A stretch of 64,000 bases of DNA from Excoecaria cochinchinensis (Eukaryota; Streptophyta; Magnoliopsida; Malpighiales; Euphorbiaceae): assembly GCA_947683425.1 (NCBI GenBank), contig CANTUQ010000159.1:5408001-5472000 (forward strand), read 5' to 3'. This document shows positions 6,694 through 17,870 of the stretch, piece by piece. How positions within the stretch are numbered: the stretch's first letter is position 1; each line of letters opens with the position of its first letter. A program made the translations under genes and the position numbers. A model generated the notes under the pieces. That model had not been told where the DNA came from and did not search any database. It was given only the letters and a program-made list of their open reading frames with translations.

Positions 6694-9600
6694 TTCTCTT
6701 TGTTTGATTCTGAAGTTTATTCTTTGATTGACCCAGGCTCTACCCATTCTTATGTGTGTTCTGATAAGTTATGGGATAAATTGGGAAGTGAGGAGAAGAT
6801 GGAATATGAGATTTGTGTATCTAGTCCTCTGGGTCAGAGTGTTATGGTTAATCAGGTGTGTCGGAAATGTCCCTTAAAGATTCAGGGTATAGAATTTATG
6901 GTGGATTTGATTTGCTTGCCGTTTCATGAGTTTGATATTATTTTGGGGATGGATTGGTTGGATAAGCATCGTGCGGTAGTGGATTGTCATAGAAAAGTGA
7001 TGGTTTTGAAGGATAAGGACCAAATGTCTGTTGTTGTGAAGGGAATTGGAAACAGTTCTCTCCATAATGTGGTGTCGGCTATGAAAGCCAGAAGATTTAT
7101 CAGGAAGGGTTGTGAAGCGTTTCTGGCTGTAGTTTTAGATTCTCGGAGAGCACAAGTTAAGATTCAAGACATTCCTATTGTAAGAGATTTTGTAGATGTC
7201 TTTTCGGAAGAACTACCGGGATTACCTCCCTAGAGAGAGGTTGAATTGTCAGTAGAGATTGTCCCTGGAATAGCTCCGATTTCTAAGGCTCCTTACCGAA
7301 TGGCTCCAGTGGAATTGAAGGAATTGAAGAGTCAGTTACAGGAGTTGTTAGACAAAGGATTCATTCGGCCCAGTGTATCACCGTGGGGCACTCCAGTGCT
7401 GTTTGTCAAGAAGAAGGATGGAACTCTACGGATGTGCATTGATTATCGACAGCTTAATAAAGTGACTATCAAGAATAAGTATCCATTGCCGAGGATTGAA
7501 GACCTTTTTGATCAGTTGAGAGGAGCTGGGGTATTCTCTAAGATAGACTTGAGATCAGGCTATTACCAGTTGGGGGTTAAAGAAGCGGATGTGGCTAAGA
7601 CGGCTTTCCGGACATGTTATGGTCATTATGAATTTCTAGTGATGCCTTTTGGTTTGACCAACGCGCCTGCAGCCTTTATGGATCTGATGAACCGAGTTTT
7701 CCGACCGTATTTGGACAAGTTTGTCGTGGTATTTATTGATGACATTTTGGTATACTCCAGAGACCGAAAAGAACATAAGGAACATCTTAGGCTGGTATTG
7801 CAAATGTTAAGAGATCATCAACTGTATGCGAAACTCAGTAAGTGTGAGTTTTGGTTGAAAGAAGTGGCTTTTCTTGGACATGTGGTATCAGCAGAGGGTG
7901 TACGTGTTGATCCAAGTAAAATTGAAGCAATTGTTAATTGGATGCCTCCAAAGAGTGTGCCAGAGGTGAGAAGTTTTCTGGGTTTAGCAGGGTATTATCG
8001 GCGATTTGTTCAGGGGTTTTCAGTGTTAGCCTCTCCTTTGACCAGGCTACTTCGGAAGGAAGTCAAGTTTGTATGGACTGAAAAGTGTCAAGCTAGTTTT
8101 GATCGTTTAAAAGAGTTGTTGGTTAAAGCTCCTGTGCTCACACAGCCGGTTTCGGGTAAAGAGTACATTATGTACAATGATGCTTCGGGAGTTGGTTTAG
8201 GTTGTGTTCTGATGCAAGGGGATAAAGTTATAGCCTATGCATCGAGACAGTTGAAGCCTCATGAGCGGAACTATCTGACCCACGATTTGGAGTTAGCAGC
8301 GGTAGTGTTTGCGCTTAAAGTATGGCGGCACTACTTATATGGGGAGACGTGTAGGATTTTTACTGTTCATAAGAGTCTCAAATATTTGTTAACGCAAAAG
8401 GAGTTGAATTTGAGGCAACGGAGATGGTTAGAGCTATTCAAGGATTATGATTGTATTATTGACTATCATCCGGGTAAGGCTAATGTAGTGGCAGATGCTC
8501 TCAGTAGGAAGTCTATGTCTGCGTTGTTAGCTAGCCGAGGCAGATGGAGATTTGATTCTGAAGGTGCTTTGATTGCTCGACTTAAAGTTAAGCCAAGTTT
8601 GAGGTCAGAGATTGCAAGGGCACAGTTAGATGACCATGTGCTACAGCGTGTTTGTCAAGCAGTGAAAGAGGGCAAGCGGACCGAGTACTTGATAGATGGT
8701 GAAGGAGTGCTTAGGCATGGTAATCGGTTATGTGTACCTAATGTGGGCGAGTTAAGAAAGAAGCTGTTGTAAGAAGCTCACTCATCAGTCTTTACTATGC
8801 ATCCTGGTGGGGACAAAATGTATCAAGATCTGAAGCAATTTTACTGGTGGCCAGGCATGAAAAGAGATATAACAGAATTTATTTCAAGATGTCTTACCTA
8901 TCAGCAAGTGAAAACCGAGCATCAAGTGCCATCGGGATTGCTTCATCCCTTACCCATTCCTCAATGGAAGTGGGATGACATCACGATGGATTTTGTATCT
9001 GGCTTGCCTATGACCCAGCGTAAGCATGATTCAGTGTGGGTTATAGTGGATCGATTGTCGAAGTCCGCGTTCTGCCAGTACGATTGGATTATTCTATGGA
9101 CAAGTTGGTGGAACTTTATGTGGATGAGATAGTCCGATTACATGGGATTCCGTTATCTATTGTGTCTGACCGATATCCGCGTTTTACATCTAAGTTTTGG
9201 AAAGAGCTTCAGGCGGCTTTGGGAACTCGGTTAAATTTCAGCACCGCTTTTCATCCGCAGACTGATGGTCAATCAGAGAGGGTTATTCAAGTTTTGGAAG
9301 ATATGCTACGGGGTTGTGTTCTAGAATTTTCGGGAAGCTGGGATCGGTATGTGTCTTTGATGGAATTCGCGTATAATAACAGCTATCAGGTGAGCATTGG
9401 TATGGCTCCTTACAAAGTATTGTATGGTCGAAGATGTAGGACACCAGTATGTTGGACTGAATTATCAGAAAAGGTTATAATAGGTCCGGATATAGTGCGG
9501 GATACCGAAGAGAAAGTGAGGATTGTGCAACAGAACTTGAAGGCAGCTAAGGACCGACAACGTTCTTACGCTAATCTGAAGCGCAGAGATATTCAGTACG

Positions 9601-10069
9601 AAGTAGGTGATAAAGTTTTCTTAAAAGGTCACTGTGGCGAAAGGTTCTCCGTTTTGGAAAGAAAGGCAAGTTAAGTCCACGCTTTATTGGACCATATGAG
9701 ATCCTAAGAAAAGTGGGTCCAGTAGCGTATCAATTAGCTTTGCCTATGGAGTTAGCTAGATTACATGATGTTTTCCATATATCTATGCTTCGGAGATATC
9801 GGTCTGATCCTTCGCATGTATTACCAGTGCAAGATATTCGGATTCAGTCAGACTTTTCTTATGATGAAGAACCGAAAAGGATTTTGGAGAAGGAAATCAG
9901 ACAGCTCCGAAATAAACAAATACCATTGGTCAAGGTCTTATGGCAACATCATGGTATTGAGGAAGCTACATGGGAACCAGAGAAAGCCATGAGATTGCAA
10001 TACCCTCAGTTATTCGGAGCAGGTAAGAATTTCGAGGACGAAATTCTATTAAGTGGGGGAGTATTGTAA
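6694..10069 (+). pseudogene. pol: TE1 Pol: protease, RT, RNase H, integrase, chromodomain-like tail (broken)
   Basis: In frame with gag. Protease: DPGSTHSY near 6730. A TAG at 7231 interrupts GLPP|REVELS (probably GAG originally). RT 7246-8100 has MCIDYRQLN and the catalytic FIDDILVYS. RNase H follows (NDASGVGLG, HDLELAAVVFAL, VVADALS), but the usual FTDHKSL reads FTVHKSL, losing a catalytic Asp. A TAA at 8770 separates RNase H from integrase. The integrase zinc finger reads CLTYQ instead of CLTCQ. The DDE residues remain (MDFVSGLP, IVSDRYP, HPQTDGQSERV) but are split by a ~4-bp deletion near 9062-9075. A 1-base loss near 9627 breaks KVFLK before the GPY module. The tail LWQHHGIEEATWEPE is chromodomain-like. 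Not functional as it stands. Confidence 0.9.
10027..10064 (+). promoter_or_regulatory. Pre-PPT inverted repeat and polypurine tract of TE1
   Basis: GAATTTCGAGGACGAAATTC at 10027-10046 is an inverted repeat with 8-bp arms (GAATTTCG/CGAAATTC). It is followed by the purine-rich AAGTGGGGGAG (10051-10061) just before the 3' LTR. The PPT primes plus-strand DNA synthesis. The repeat overlaps the last pol codons, but it also persists in elements that have lost pol. Confidence 0.8.
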
Positions 10070-12459
10070 CACCCCAAAACCACCCCAGTAGTTTGAGCCT
10101 GTCAGTGTCTGTATGTGTGTACTTTATATGTTGCATGTGTGAATTATTTGTCTTAATTATTTATTGTAGTTATGTGTTTGTATATGTATTAGTTTGAGAA
10201 GAGGAGATAGGTTAGTATATGATTTAATGTATGGGAGTAAGATGTGAGCAAGGGATAGCTTAGTGTGTATAGAAGTGTATGGGAGTAGGGTGTGTTATGG
10301 GGCAAGTGTCTTATGGGGAGAATGACATGTGGCATAAATGATAAGTTATCATTTAATGGGTTTGGTGAGAGAGAGAGAGAACAGCCATTTTCCTCCTTGT
10401 TTCCCGTTCTTCTTCCCTCCTTCACGCCATTCCCTTCTTTTCTTCTTTCTTCTTCTTCTTCGTTCTTCCTTTTCTTTGCATAATCTTGCTCCCTCTTCTT
10501 TATTTGAGTAATTAGAGTTGTTTAGATTGTGATTTTGAAGCTCAAAGGTGAGTAGGGGTTATTGATGTTTTAGATTCTTCTTCTTCCTCTTCTCTAGGGT
10601 TATATATATATATGTATATGTGTGGGTTGTTGTAAAAATTGATCTTGGTTGTTGTGGGTTTATGGTTCAGAGGAGTCTCCTAGACCGACAAAAGGGAAAG
10701 AGATAGCTAGCGGGAGCGGAGTTTACGAGTAGGAGCAAAGGAGATCAGGTTTGGGAACATTTGTCTTTTGCACATATGTGTGAATTTGGGTTAGATGTTT
10801 ACACTTTTGCTTGGGTTGGAGTTATGAGTTGTGTAACTATGGCTTAAATTGAATTAAGCATGATAAATAATGCTAGAGGGTGTGTATTGTTTGAAGAATT
10901 TGCAAGAAATCATGTGGATAGTTGCAATTAGTGTTAAAATTGCTGTTTTGGGATTTCTTGGAATTGAGCATGTGTATGGCTTGATTTAATTGAAATAAAT
11001 AGTGATAAAGCTGGGTTTTTAATTATAGTATGAGCTGTTGATGCTTGGGTTGCTTAATTTTGAGGTTTAGAATCAATTTTGGAAGTTTGAATGTGGTTAG
11101 TGTGAGATTTCTGCAGATTTTGGGCATAAGAGCTGGAAAACCCGTATCTGTAGCGATCGCGACACTGTCGCGAGCGCGACAGAGCGTGGAGGTTTCAGCC
11201 CTCGTGCTGGCGCTAGAGGTGTCGCGCCAAGGAACTCGAGGGAGCTCTATGTCGCGAGCGCGACAGAGTGTTCGATCTCCGAGCATGTACAAGGTTCTAT
11301 TCTGTCGCGAGCACGACAACCCTCGCGAGCGCGACAGAGAGTAGCACCTACGTCCTCTCGCGAGCACGAGGTCACTCGCGATCGCGAGACGAGGCGGGGA
11401 GGTGTATTTTGGCTTCTATCGCGAGCGCGACAGACGTGACTTCAAAATTTGGTTTCTTCTCCTTTTTGCTTGATGAGTTGAATTCTTTTGCATGCACTCT
11501 TTCATTAAAGCCTTAACCACTTATTTAAAGGAATAACATGTATGCTAACTTAATAAACTTCCGTGTAACCTGTTAATGTCGGATAAGTGGATAGTTAGGC
11601 ATGCCTAATAGAGTTATGTGTTGCTGCAGCTATGTGTACGCTTTTGGACCCTGATCAGGTCCCCCGATCGGATCCTCGCGATCCTTCTGCTCGAATCTTT
11701 CTTAAGATTCTATGTGAAAGAAAATGGAACAAAAATCAATAGAACCTTTTGGTACCTTCGGGTATCTATGTGTCCACGATATGATATCGATACCCTCGGG
11801 TATCTATGTGTACTCGTTATCCACTCATTTTGATTAAACAGGTGTTAAGATGGTAATATACCTTTGGTGAATGAATTCTGAATGATATATGTATATGTGA
11901 TGTGAATTCTTAACTAATGAAGAATAGTGAGGTTAACTGTGTATGATTTTATATCTGTAATTATATCATTATCATGTGTTTTCTGTTATCGTCACTGTGA
12001 GTGGCGGTTATGCATCTTGTGTTCCCCACTAAGCGATTTCGCTTAGCACGGGTGTTTAACCGTGCAGGTGTGGTAGGTTGAGTACGCATAGTCTGGGCGT
12101 GTCGCATCGGGAAGGCCAATACAACTAGAGATCGGGGTTTTATGGTATAGGCTTTCCATTCTTTTGTAGCAGATATAATGTTTTTGTTGGCCTTTGGAAC
12201 AATGTACCTTGGGCTTTTGTATATTTGTTTTGTGTATATTTATTGTAAATGTAAAGAACTCTATCATGTATATTAATAAAAGTATTCATTTTGTTCAGTA
12301 TCACTCTTCTTTCTTTAAGAGCTTAACTTATCCTTGATATGCCATTTTGTATGCAATGTTTTCATATTTGTACTAGTGGGATGTGACACTCCTACCTATC
12401 TGGACCTTTCTTCCCTTAATCTGAGTAGAAGTCTCCATGGCATAGGTTGGGGTGTGACA
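10065..12459 (+). repeat. TE1 3' LTR
   Basis: 2395 bp, very close to the 5' LTR. It is longer mainly because of extra stem-loop material near 11150-11335. Donor AAAG|GTGAGT at 10548, palindrome TTAGGCATGCCTAA at 11594-11607, CTAAGCG hairpin at 12029-12046. It ends TGTGACA, followed by the GAAAC duplication. Confidence 0.95.
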
Positions 12460-13542
12460 GAAACCTCAGCCATCTTACCATTCCCGTCATTACTGCCCCC
12501 AGCACTGCCTGATCTGTACCCTGATTAGTTCCTAAATTTTTTTTCAGCTAAGTTACCTTGGCTTGCTTTCTTTGCTAGGCACTCACCCTCTACTTTAATA
12601 GCTATGTCCTTTAGAGACTCCCAATCTTTAAGACCCTTCATCTTTAGTCCCTCCTTAAGATATGGACTAGCATTCCGGATGAACAACCGAATCTGATATG
12701 GAGTATCCGGCTTCCTTTTTGCTTTCATTACTTGATTTCTCCATCGAGTAAGATACTCGTGGAATAACTCATCAAATTTCTATTAAAGTAGTTCCAGATC
12801 CATCAAAGTAACCTCCATTCGGGTGCTACAGTCATACTGTTTGAGGAACTTTTCAGTCAGTAGGTCCCAATCTTCTTTAGTTCTCCTATCCAAACAATGG
12901 TACTAGTCCACAGCAGGCCTAGTCAAGCTGAGGCAGAAATACTCCACCTTTTGTCTCTTGGTAAGCCTAGTTCCCTTCATTATAAGCGTGTACTGCTTGA
13001 TGTGAATAGACGGATTTGATGTGCCATCAAACTTGGGCAGCTCGGGCATTTTAAATCTCTTTGGAAGCATCTCCTCGTCCTCTAAATCCCTATCTTCGGG
13101 GCTTATCCCCTTCTCGACAGACAATAAATGGGCCATCGCCTCAACTTCCTCTTCTATCTTTCTTAGGGCGGGATCCTCTTTAGGAGGTCTAGCTCTTACT
13201 GACATGGACTCCTCATGCTCATCCTCCACAAAATCCTCTTCGGGTTTATGCTCCCCAATTCTTCTAGGCTCAACATTTGCAAAAGTTCTAGGCTCCACAA
13301 TAGGAGGTGGTTCCACAACTGCTGCTGGGCGTGCTTCCTCGACTGGAATCTGTTCAGTCGGTTCCTCGATACGAGCAGCAGGTTATTGGCCTACTGGCGA
13401 CGCTAAGGTGGCAGCTAAGTTTTCCATCATGCCATCATTCTATGTTCGAATTCCTCAAATCTGCGCTCCATTTCCCGGGTCCTTCGATCCATCTCTTCGA
13501 TGATAATTGCTCAGGTGGTATTTGATTCTCGATTGTCCATGT
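12460..13542 (-). pseudogene. gag: N-terminal two thirds of a Tat/Ogre-like Ty3/gypsy gag (broken)
   Basis: On the minus strand a likely start is near 13542 (MDNRESN), followed after a stop by EEMDRRTREMERRFEEFEH. Then comes an acidic region (13316-13100) and the gag hallmark FKMPELPKFDGTSNPS near 13050, QYTLIMKG and LTRPAVD near 12905, and KKASQGNLAEKKF near 12550. The 'FKMP..PKFDGT.DP..H...Y' block is typical of non-chromoviral (Tat/Ogre-like) gag. Stops at about 13515, 12900 and 12528 show decay. It continues beyond TE1 at 2916-3018 and 1-313; no pol of this element is in the window. Confidence 0.65.
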
Positions 13543-14112
13543 TTAATGATAATTATGAAGGCAAGGATTCGGTGCTATTTGAGAGTGACTTTGAACCCCA
13601 ATGCGATACTCGCTCTAGCGCCTCAAAGAATGGGTTTCTCCTTACCAATCAGCCGTCAGGACCCCTAAACCACTGATTCGTGCCTATGATGGCTGAAAGA
13701 TTCAAATTGTTAACATGATGCATGAATGACATTAAAGATGCATGGTCGTGTTGATGTAATATAGATAACCACATGCAAGCAAATAGGTCCTTCCAACCTT
13801 TTTACTCCCACACATGAGGTAGTGCGATCTCTTACCTAGGTGGGCTTGAAGCCCCAGGGACCGTGGAACACACCAAATTGAACGTGGTCAAATACCAGTA
13901 TGACTGTCCAAATAAATGGCTCTCCTAGCCAACTGGTGGACTATCTTCTTAGGCTACTCAACACAGATCAATATGATTCATTCCACGGGCCTTGGAGTAT
14001 AAAATAGCAGGATCCAAGATAGAAGAATAAGAGTATTTTAATGAGAGGGAAAGAAAGGCTTTAGAAACCCATGGTGAAAGAAGAAAGATTTTATTTAGTT
14101 TGGAAAGGCTTA
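13543..14112. other. No recognisable gene; untranslated leader or spacer
   Basis: About 570 bp between the start of the minus-strand gag and the pararetrovirus remnant. I see no long open frame, LTR terminus or RNA gene. It probably holds the 5' leader of the gag-bearing element and the junction with the pararetrovirus insert, but I cannot place either boundary. Confidence 0.4.
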
Positions 14113-15379
14113 TCAGGAAAGATAATCAGGAATAAAGTTTTTATCCCCTTTTATATGCTTGACTTGAAAATTGTATTTGCTGAACCATTCAGCCCACCTA
14201 AGAAGCTGATGGTGAGGGATAAACTTCGCTTTGAAGGAAAGCATCTTTGGAAAAGACAAAGAATCCATGACAACTGTAAAGTTGTGACCAATCAGATGAA
14301 GCTCGAATCTTTTTATGCCATTCTTGACAGTTAAGATTTCTTTAAAGGTGGAATGATAATGGCATTCAGATTTTTTGATCTGTCCTTTTGAATAACCACA
14401 GATGTGTCGGTCATTGTCCTTTTTTTCTAAAAGGACTGCTCCTCAACACTCATCACTGGCGTCTGTTTGGAGATATCTCTTTCCTGTAGAAGGGATATGG
14501 AGAGATGGCAGTGTTTGAGTGACTTTTTTTATTTTTTTGACTGAGTAGGTGTGAATGGCCGACCAAGGTGGGGGTTTATTTTTCAAAAGTTGACTGAGTG
14601 GTTTTGACAGGTGGCTGAAATGTTAAATGAACTGACACATGTAATTTGCAACTCCAAGGAATTGTTGAACTTATTTTTGTGATAAGTGATCATTAGGAAA
14701 GTGAAGGAGTTCCTTAGCCAAATGGGGTTGTGATTGATAATTGCCATTAGCAAAGTACATTCCAAGGAAATCAATTTCCTTTTGTCGAATAATCATCTTA
14801 GATGGTGAAAGCATGATCCCATGTTCCTTTGTGAGGTTAATAAAAGACTGCTAATGAGCTTGATGAGTAGGAACATCTGGAGAAAAGATCAAAACATCAT
14901 CTATATAGATTAAGGCAAAAGAAAGAATAAACTTATAAATTCTTATCATGGTCTGTTGAAAGATAGATGGTGCTGTTTTGAGACCAAAGAGCATAACAGT
15001 CCATTGATAATGAAAATTGGGAATGCAAAAAGCTGTCTTAGGACAATCCTATGGAAGGATTCCTAATTGCCAAAACCCAGCCTTGAGATCAAACTTAGAG
15101 AAAACCTGTGCATTGTGGAGAAAAGGGAAAAGAGAAGATATTTTGGGCAAAGGATATTTATTGTCTTTGAGGAATGGGTTAAGTGGGGTATAATCAATGA
15201 CAAGGCATTTTTTCCCACGAATTTGTTCAGAATGTTTATTGACATAAAAGGCTTGACAAGCCCAATCAGATTGAGTGGGCTCAATTAAGTTTTGGGCTAA
15301 CAACTGAGAGCATTCTTCTTGTGCCAAAGCAAAATCTTCAGCAGACATTCCAGGATGTGAGGCTTTTGTTGGGTTTTTG
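14113..15379 (-). pseudogene. Endogenous plant pararetrovirus (caulimovirid-type) RT-RNase H remnant
   Basis: Minus-strand coding similarity runs from the LTR junction at 15379 to a stop at 14113. The N-terminal part (15387-15052) has QAFYVNKHSEQ, VIDYTPLN and FSKFDLKAGFWQ, the style of caulimovirid rather than Ty3/gypsy reverse transcriptases. The catalytic YIDD box lies near 14898-14909. The distal part (about 14370-14113) ends in an HIKG...DYLS-like RNase H terminus. Several in-frame stops (for example at 15049) and likely shifts near 14450-14700 make it dead. Upstream domains (protease, movement and coat proteins) are cut off by the LTR at 15380. Genus cannot be set by eye. Shown as an old inactive copy. 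Confidence 0.75.
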
Positions 15380-15454
15380 TGTAACACCCCCTACTCATAC
15401 GGTGATCCCATCCAAAAAGGAGTGAGATGCCGTATGGGTAAAGGTGCCACCACA

Positions 15455-15605
15455 CAGGGGCGCGAGGCAGGGGGGTCGCGCGATGCCCCTGCGCTCGAGG
15501 CAGGCGCCTCGCGCGATGCCCCCCCTGCGCTCGAGGCAGGTGCCTCGCGCGACGCCCTTGCGCGCGAGGTAGGCGCCTCGCGCGAGGCGCTGCGCGCGAG
15601 GAAAC
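15455..15605. repeat. GC-rich GCGCGAGGCAGG / CCTCGCGCGATGCC repeat cluster
   Basis: Imperfect repeats of about 35 bp alternate GCGCGAGGCAGG-type and GCCTCGCGCGATGCC-type blocks, giving local inverted repeats (CCTCGCGCGA against TCGCGCGAGG). It is CpG-dense in an otherwise AT-rich region, the third sequence-unrelated CpG cluster found inside an LTR of this window. Confidence 0.7.
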
Positions 15606-16373
15606 ATGCCTGCCGCGCGCAGTGTGGGGGCACCACGCGCAGCAGGCTGCCGTGCGCCCTTCGCCCTCCGCGCGACCTGTTGGTCTTCGCCTGTCCTGTT
15701 TTTTCGCCGTTTTCAGTCTGATATTTCCGTTTGTTTCACCATTTTATGCTATTTTGGATTAACTAAAAATAAAAGCTTTTTTGTCTTTTGCATTTTTTGG
15801 CCAACGCAAGATTAAATGAGGATTTTTCCCTCATTTTCAAGGGGGACGGCAACATTTTATTCAAGGATTTTTCTTGAGTTTTCTCTCTTGCTTTCTCCTC
15901 TCCAGCAAACCCTTTCTTCTTTGAAAATATTCTTAGGCTTATTTTCATTTTTCTCAAGCTTTAACTTTCTTGATTCTTCTTCAAAAAAATATAATCCATT
16001 TCTTGGGTGATTTGAGTTTGGAAAATTAATTTCCTTTACTCAATCATCCACCAAAAAATATCCTTTTTTATAAAAATAACATTTTGAGTTAATTTATTTT
16101 AAATATCAATTTTTACATTTTCTCCGAATTTTAATCACCACAAATCCGACAAGGGAAATACATCGAGACACCACTTCTCCGATCTAAAATTTTTGAGGGT
16201 AAACATTCTTAGACTCGTTCTCATTATTTTTGGTATATTATTTATTGTTGTTAAATATTATTTTTGGCCATTATCACCACTTTTATTATTTATTTTTGGC
16301 ATTTTAATATTACTCTTGATGTATTACTTGTTTGTTTCAAGTTGATTTCCTTTTTTTTGTTTCTTGTTGCCCC

Positions 16374-16374
<1 letters not shown>

Positions 16375-16419
<45 letters not shown>

Positions 16420-16633
16420 TTGTTATTCAATACCCTATTATTATTATTGTCATTGCTTATCATTACTGCTATCATATTTGTTCATATTATACTCACCATT
16501 ATCTATTATTTGCTACTGTTCATTATTATTATCATTCTTATTATTTATTATTATCACATGTAGTTATTATATTGTTATTCTATTGATTGTCCATGCCATT
16601 ATTCTTGGTATTATTATTATTATTATTATTATC
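16375..16633. repeat. ATT microsatellites
   Basis: (TTA)14 at 16375-16416 and a shorter, purer ATT run near 16609-16632, in a region made largely of TAT/ATT trinucleotides. Long open frames of Ile, Leu or Tyr here are artefacts. Confidence 0.95.
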
Positions 16634-17311
16634 ATCATTATTATGGTATTTATTGCTGGTTATTGTATTTTGTGATTACTCGTCACCGTCATGCTTATTG
16701 TTATATTTGTTGCATCTATTATTATTATATCTTAGTTATTATTATCTATATCATTGGTATTAATAATATTATTGTCATTATTATTATGTTTATGTGTTTT
16801 GTATTTATTACTGATTAATTTTTGGAGTTGTCACTAATGTTCTATTTGATATTGATTCTTGATATTGATTCTTGTTAAATTTTTCCTTCAGTTTATTTCT
16901 TCAGTTTTTAACGTTAATTTAATTTAATTATTGCTGCTTGCTTATTTTAGTTATTTAAATTCTTTATTTTTAATCAATAGACAACTAAATCAATTCAAAT
17001 AATTGGGAATTCTTTAGCATACACTTGATTTTCATTGCTTGCACACACAGTCCCTTGGGTACAATAATCCGGGGTCCTAAATTTACCCCATTGTATTACT
17101 TGCCGATTCAGTACACTTGCTGAGGTCATGTCAATATGCCATCATAATACCATATTTTATCTATTTTTTAACTCACCCATCCATTCGGCCATTCCATATT
17201 CAAATATTCTCTTCATTCACTTATCATCCAATATTGGTTTCAATCATGATATTAATCACATTTCATGGAAATTCATTTATGTCTTGATAATTCATCTAGG
17301 TATACCCTTAG

Positions 17312-17870
17312 TGTAACACCCCTTTACCCGCACGTAGAAGGTTACCACAGCAAGTGAAGGATGCCACACAACAAAAACACTAATTGAATCACTGAAATTA
17401 TTAAAAGCCGAATTATAAAATTTTCTATTATTAACTTGAAAACATATGAATTCACATGCAAAAATCGTCATGCTTAATATTATTATAGTAGTAAAAGTTC
17501 CATTACAGTATTACAGTAGTACAGGTATGCACAAACATCTTTGTTATTACAAAACGTAAACTACATTATACCAGTTCAAAAGTTACATTTACAAAGTTAT
17601 ATACCACTATAAAAAAATCTTACACAAAATGAACCACTATTGTGTTGGCTCTGGGAGATACGGGGTGTCCTTCAAAATCACCGTGTTTTCGGTACCTACA
17701 CGGATGAAACACTCGTGCTAAGCGCAAAGGCTTAGTGAGGAAAACACATGAAATGGATAGGAGCTCATAGTGATTATCAATGCAATCACAAGAGTATGAT
17801 ATACAAATAAATCAAAGAAATAGAGTAAATATATATAAAATACATCATAATATATATCAACAGTCATATA
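17312..17870 (-). mobile_element. Minus-oriented Tekay-like LTR-D, first part
   Basis: Starts TGTAACACCCC at 17312. The inverted landmark CTAAGCGCAAAGGCTTAG lies at 17718-17735, in the context 'cacggatgaaacactcgtg', equivalent to the conserved hairpin of the other LTRs. It is cut by the copia-like solo LTR at 17871 and resumes at 19501. Confidence 0.7.

Larger units (their letters stand above)
3019..12459 (+). mobile_element. TE1: full-length Tekay-like chromovirus LTR retrotransposon
   Basis: Complete Ty3/gypsy structure: 5' LTR 3019-5376, PBS 5382-5393, gag from 5485, pol to 10069, PPT just before 10065, 3' LTR 10065-12459, and target duplication GAAAC at 3014-3018 and 12460-12464. The LTRs differ at about 30 positions by eye over ~2.36 kb, plus a few indels, so insertion is recent compared with its neighbours. 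It cannot be autonomous now: gag-pol is one frame broken by three stop codons (6691, 7231, 8770) and two frameshifts (near 9062 and 9627). LTR length, iMet PBS and the chromodomain-like tail favour the Tekay/Del lineage. Confidence 0.95.
15380..17311. mobile_element. Left part of a large LTR-type element (LTR-E), right end missing
   Basis: It begins TGTAACACCCC immediately after the pararetrovirus fragment and is cut at 17312 by another TGTAACACC terminus. It holds a GC-rich repeat cluster (15455-15605), a T-rich tract and ATT microsatellites. Near 17045-17130 a CCCTTGGGTACAATAATCC...GTACACTTGCTGAGG stretch resembles sequence near the coding start or leader of some Athila-type elements. No right terminus or target duplication partner was found, so family and orientation are open. 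Short open frames here are low-complexity. Confidence 0.5.

Noticed and set aside
7231..7233. TAG after GLPP as a programmed recoding site
   Set aside because: TE4 has GAG at the corresponding position, so a simple G-to-T nonsense mutation explains it.
13021..13503. 160-codon plus-strand frame
   Set aside because: Antisense shadow of the minus-strand gag, rich in Ser; the gag reading shows recognisable FKMP..PKFDGT motifs.
15049..15387. Treating the caulimovirid-like RT as a Ty3/gypsy RT
   Set aside because: Motifs such as AFYVNK and FDLKAGFWQ differ from the FVKKKDG/IDLRSGYYQ of the gypsy elements nearby.
16264..16675. Hydrophobic 80-100-codon frames that look like membrane proteins
   Set aside because: Produced by ATT/TTA microsatellite sequence; pure low complexity.
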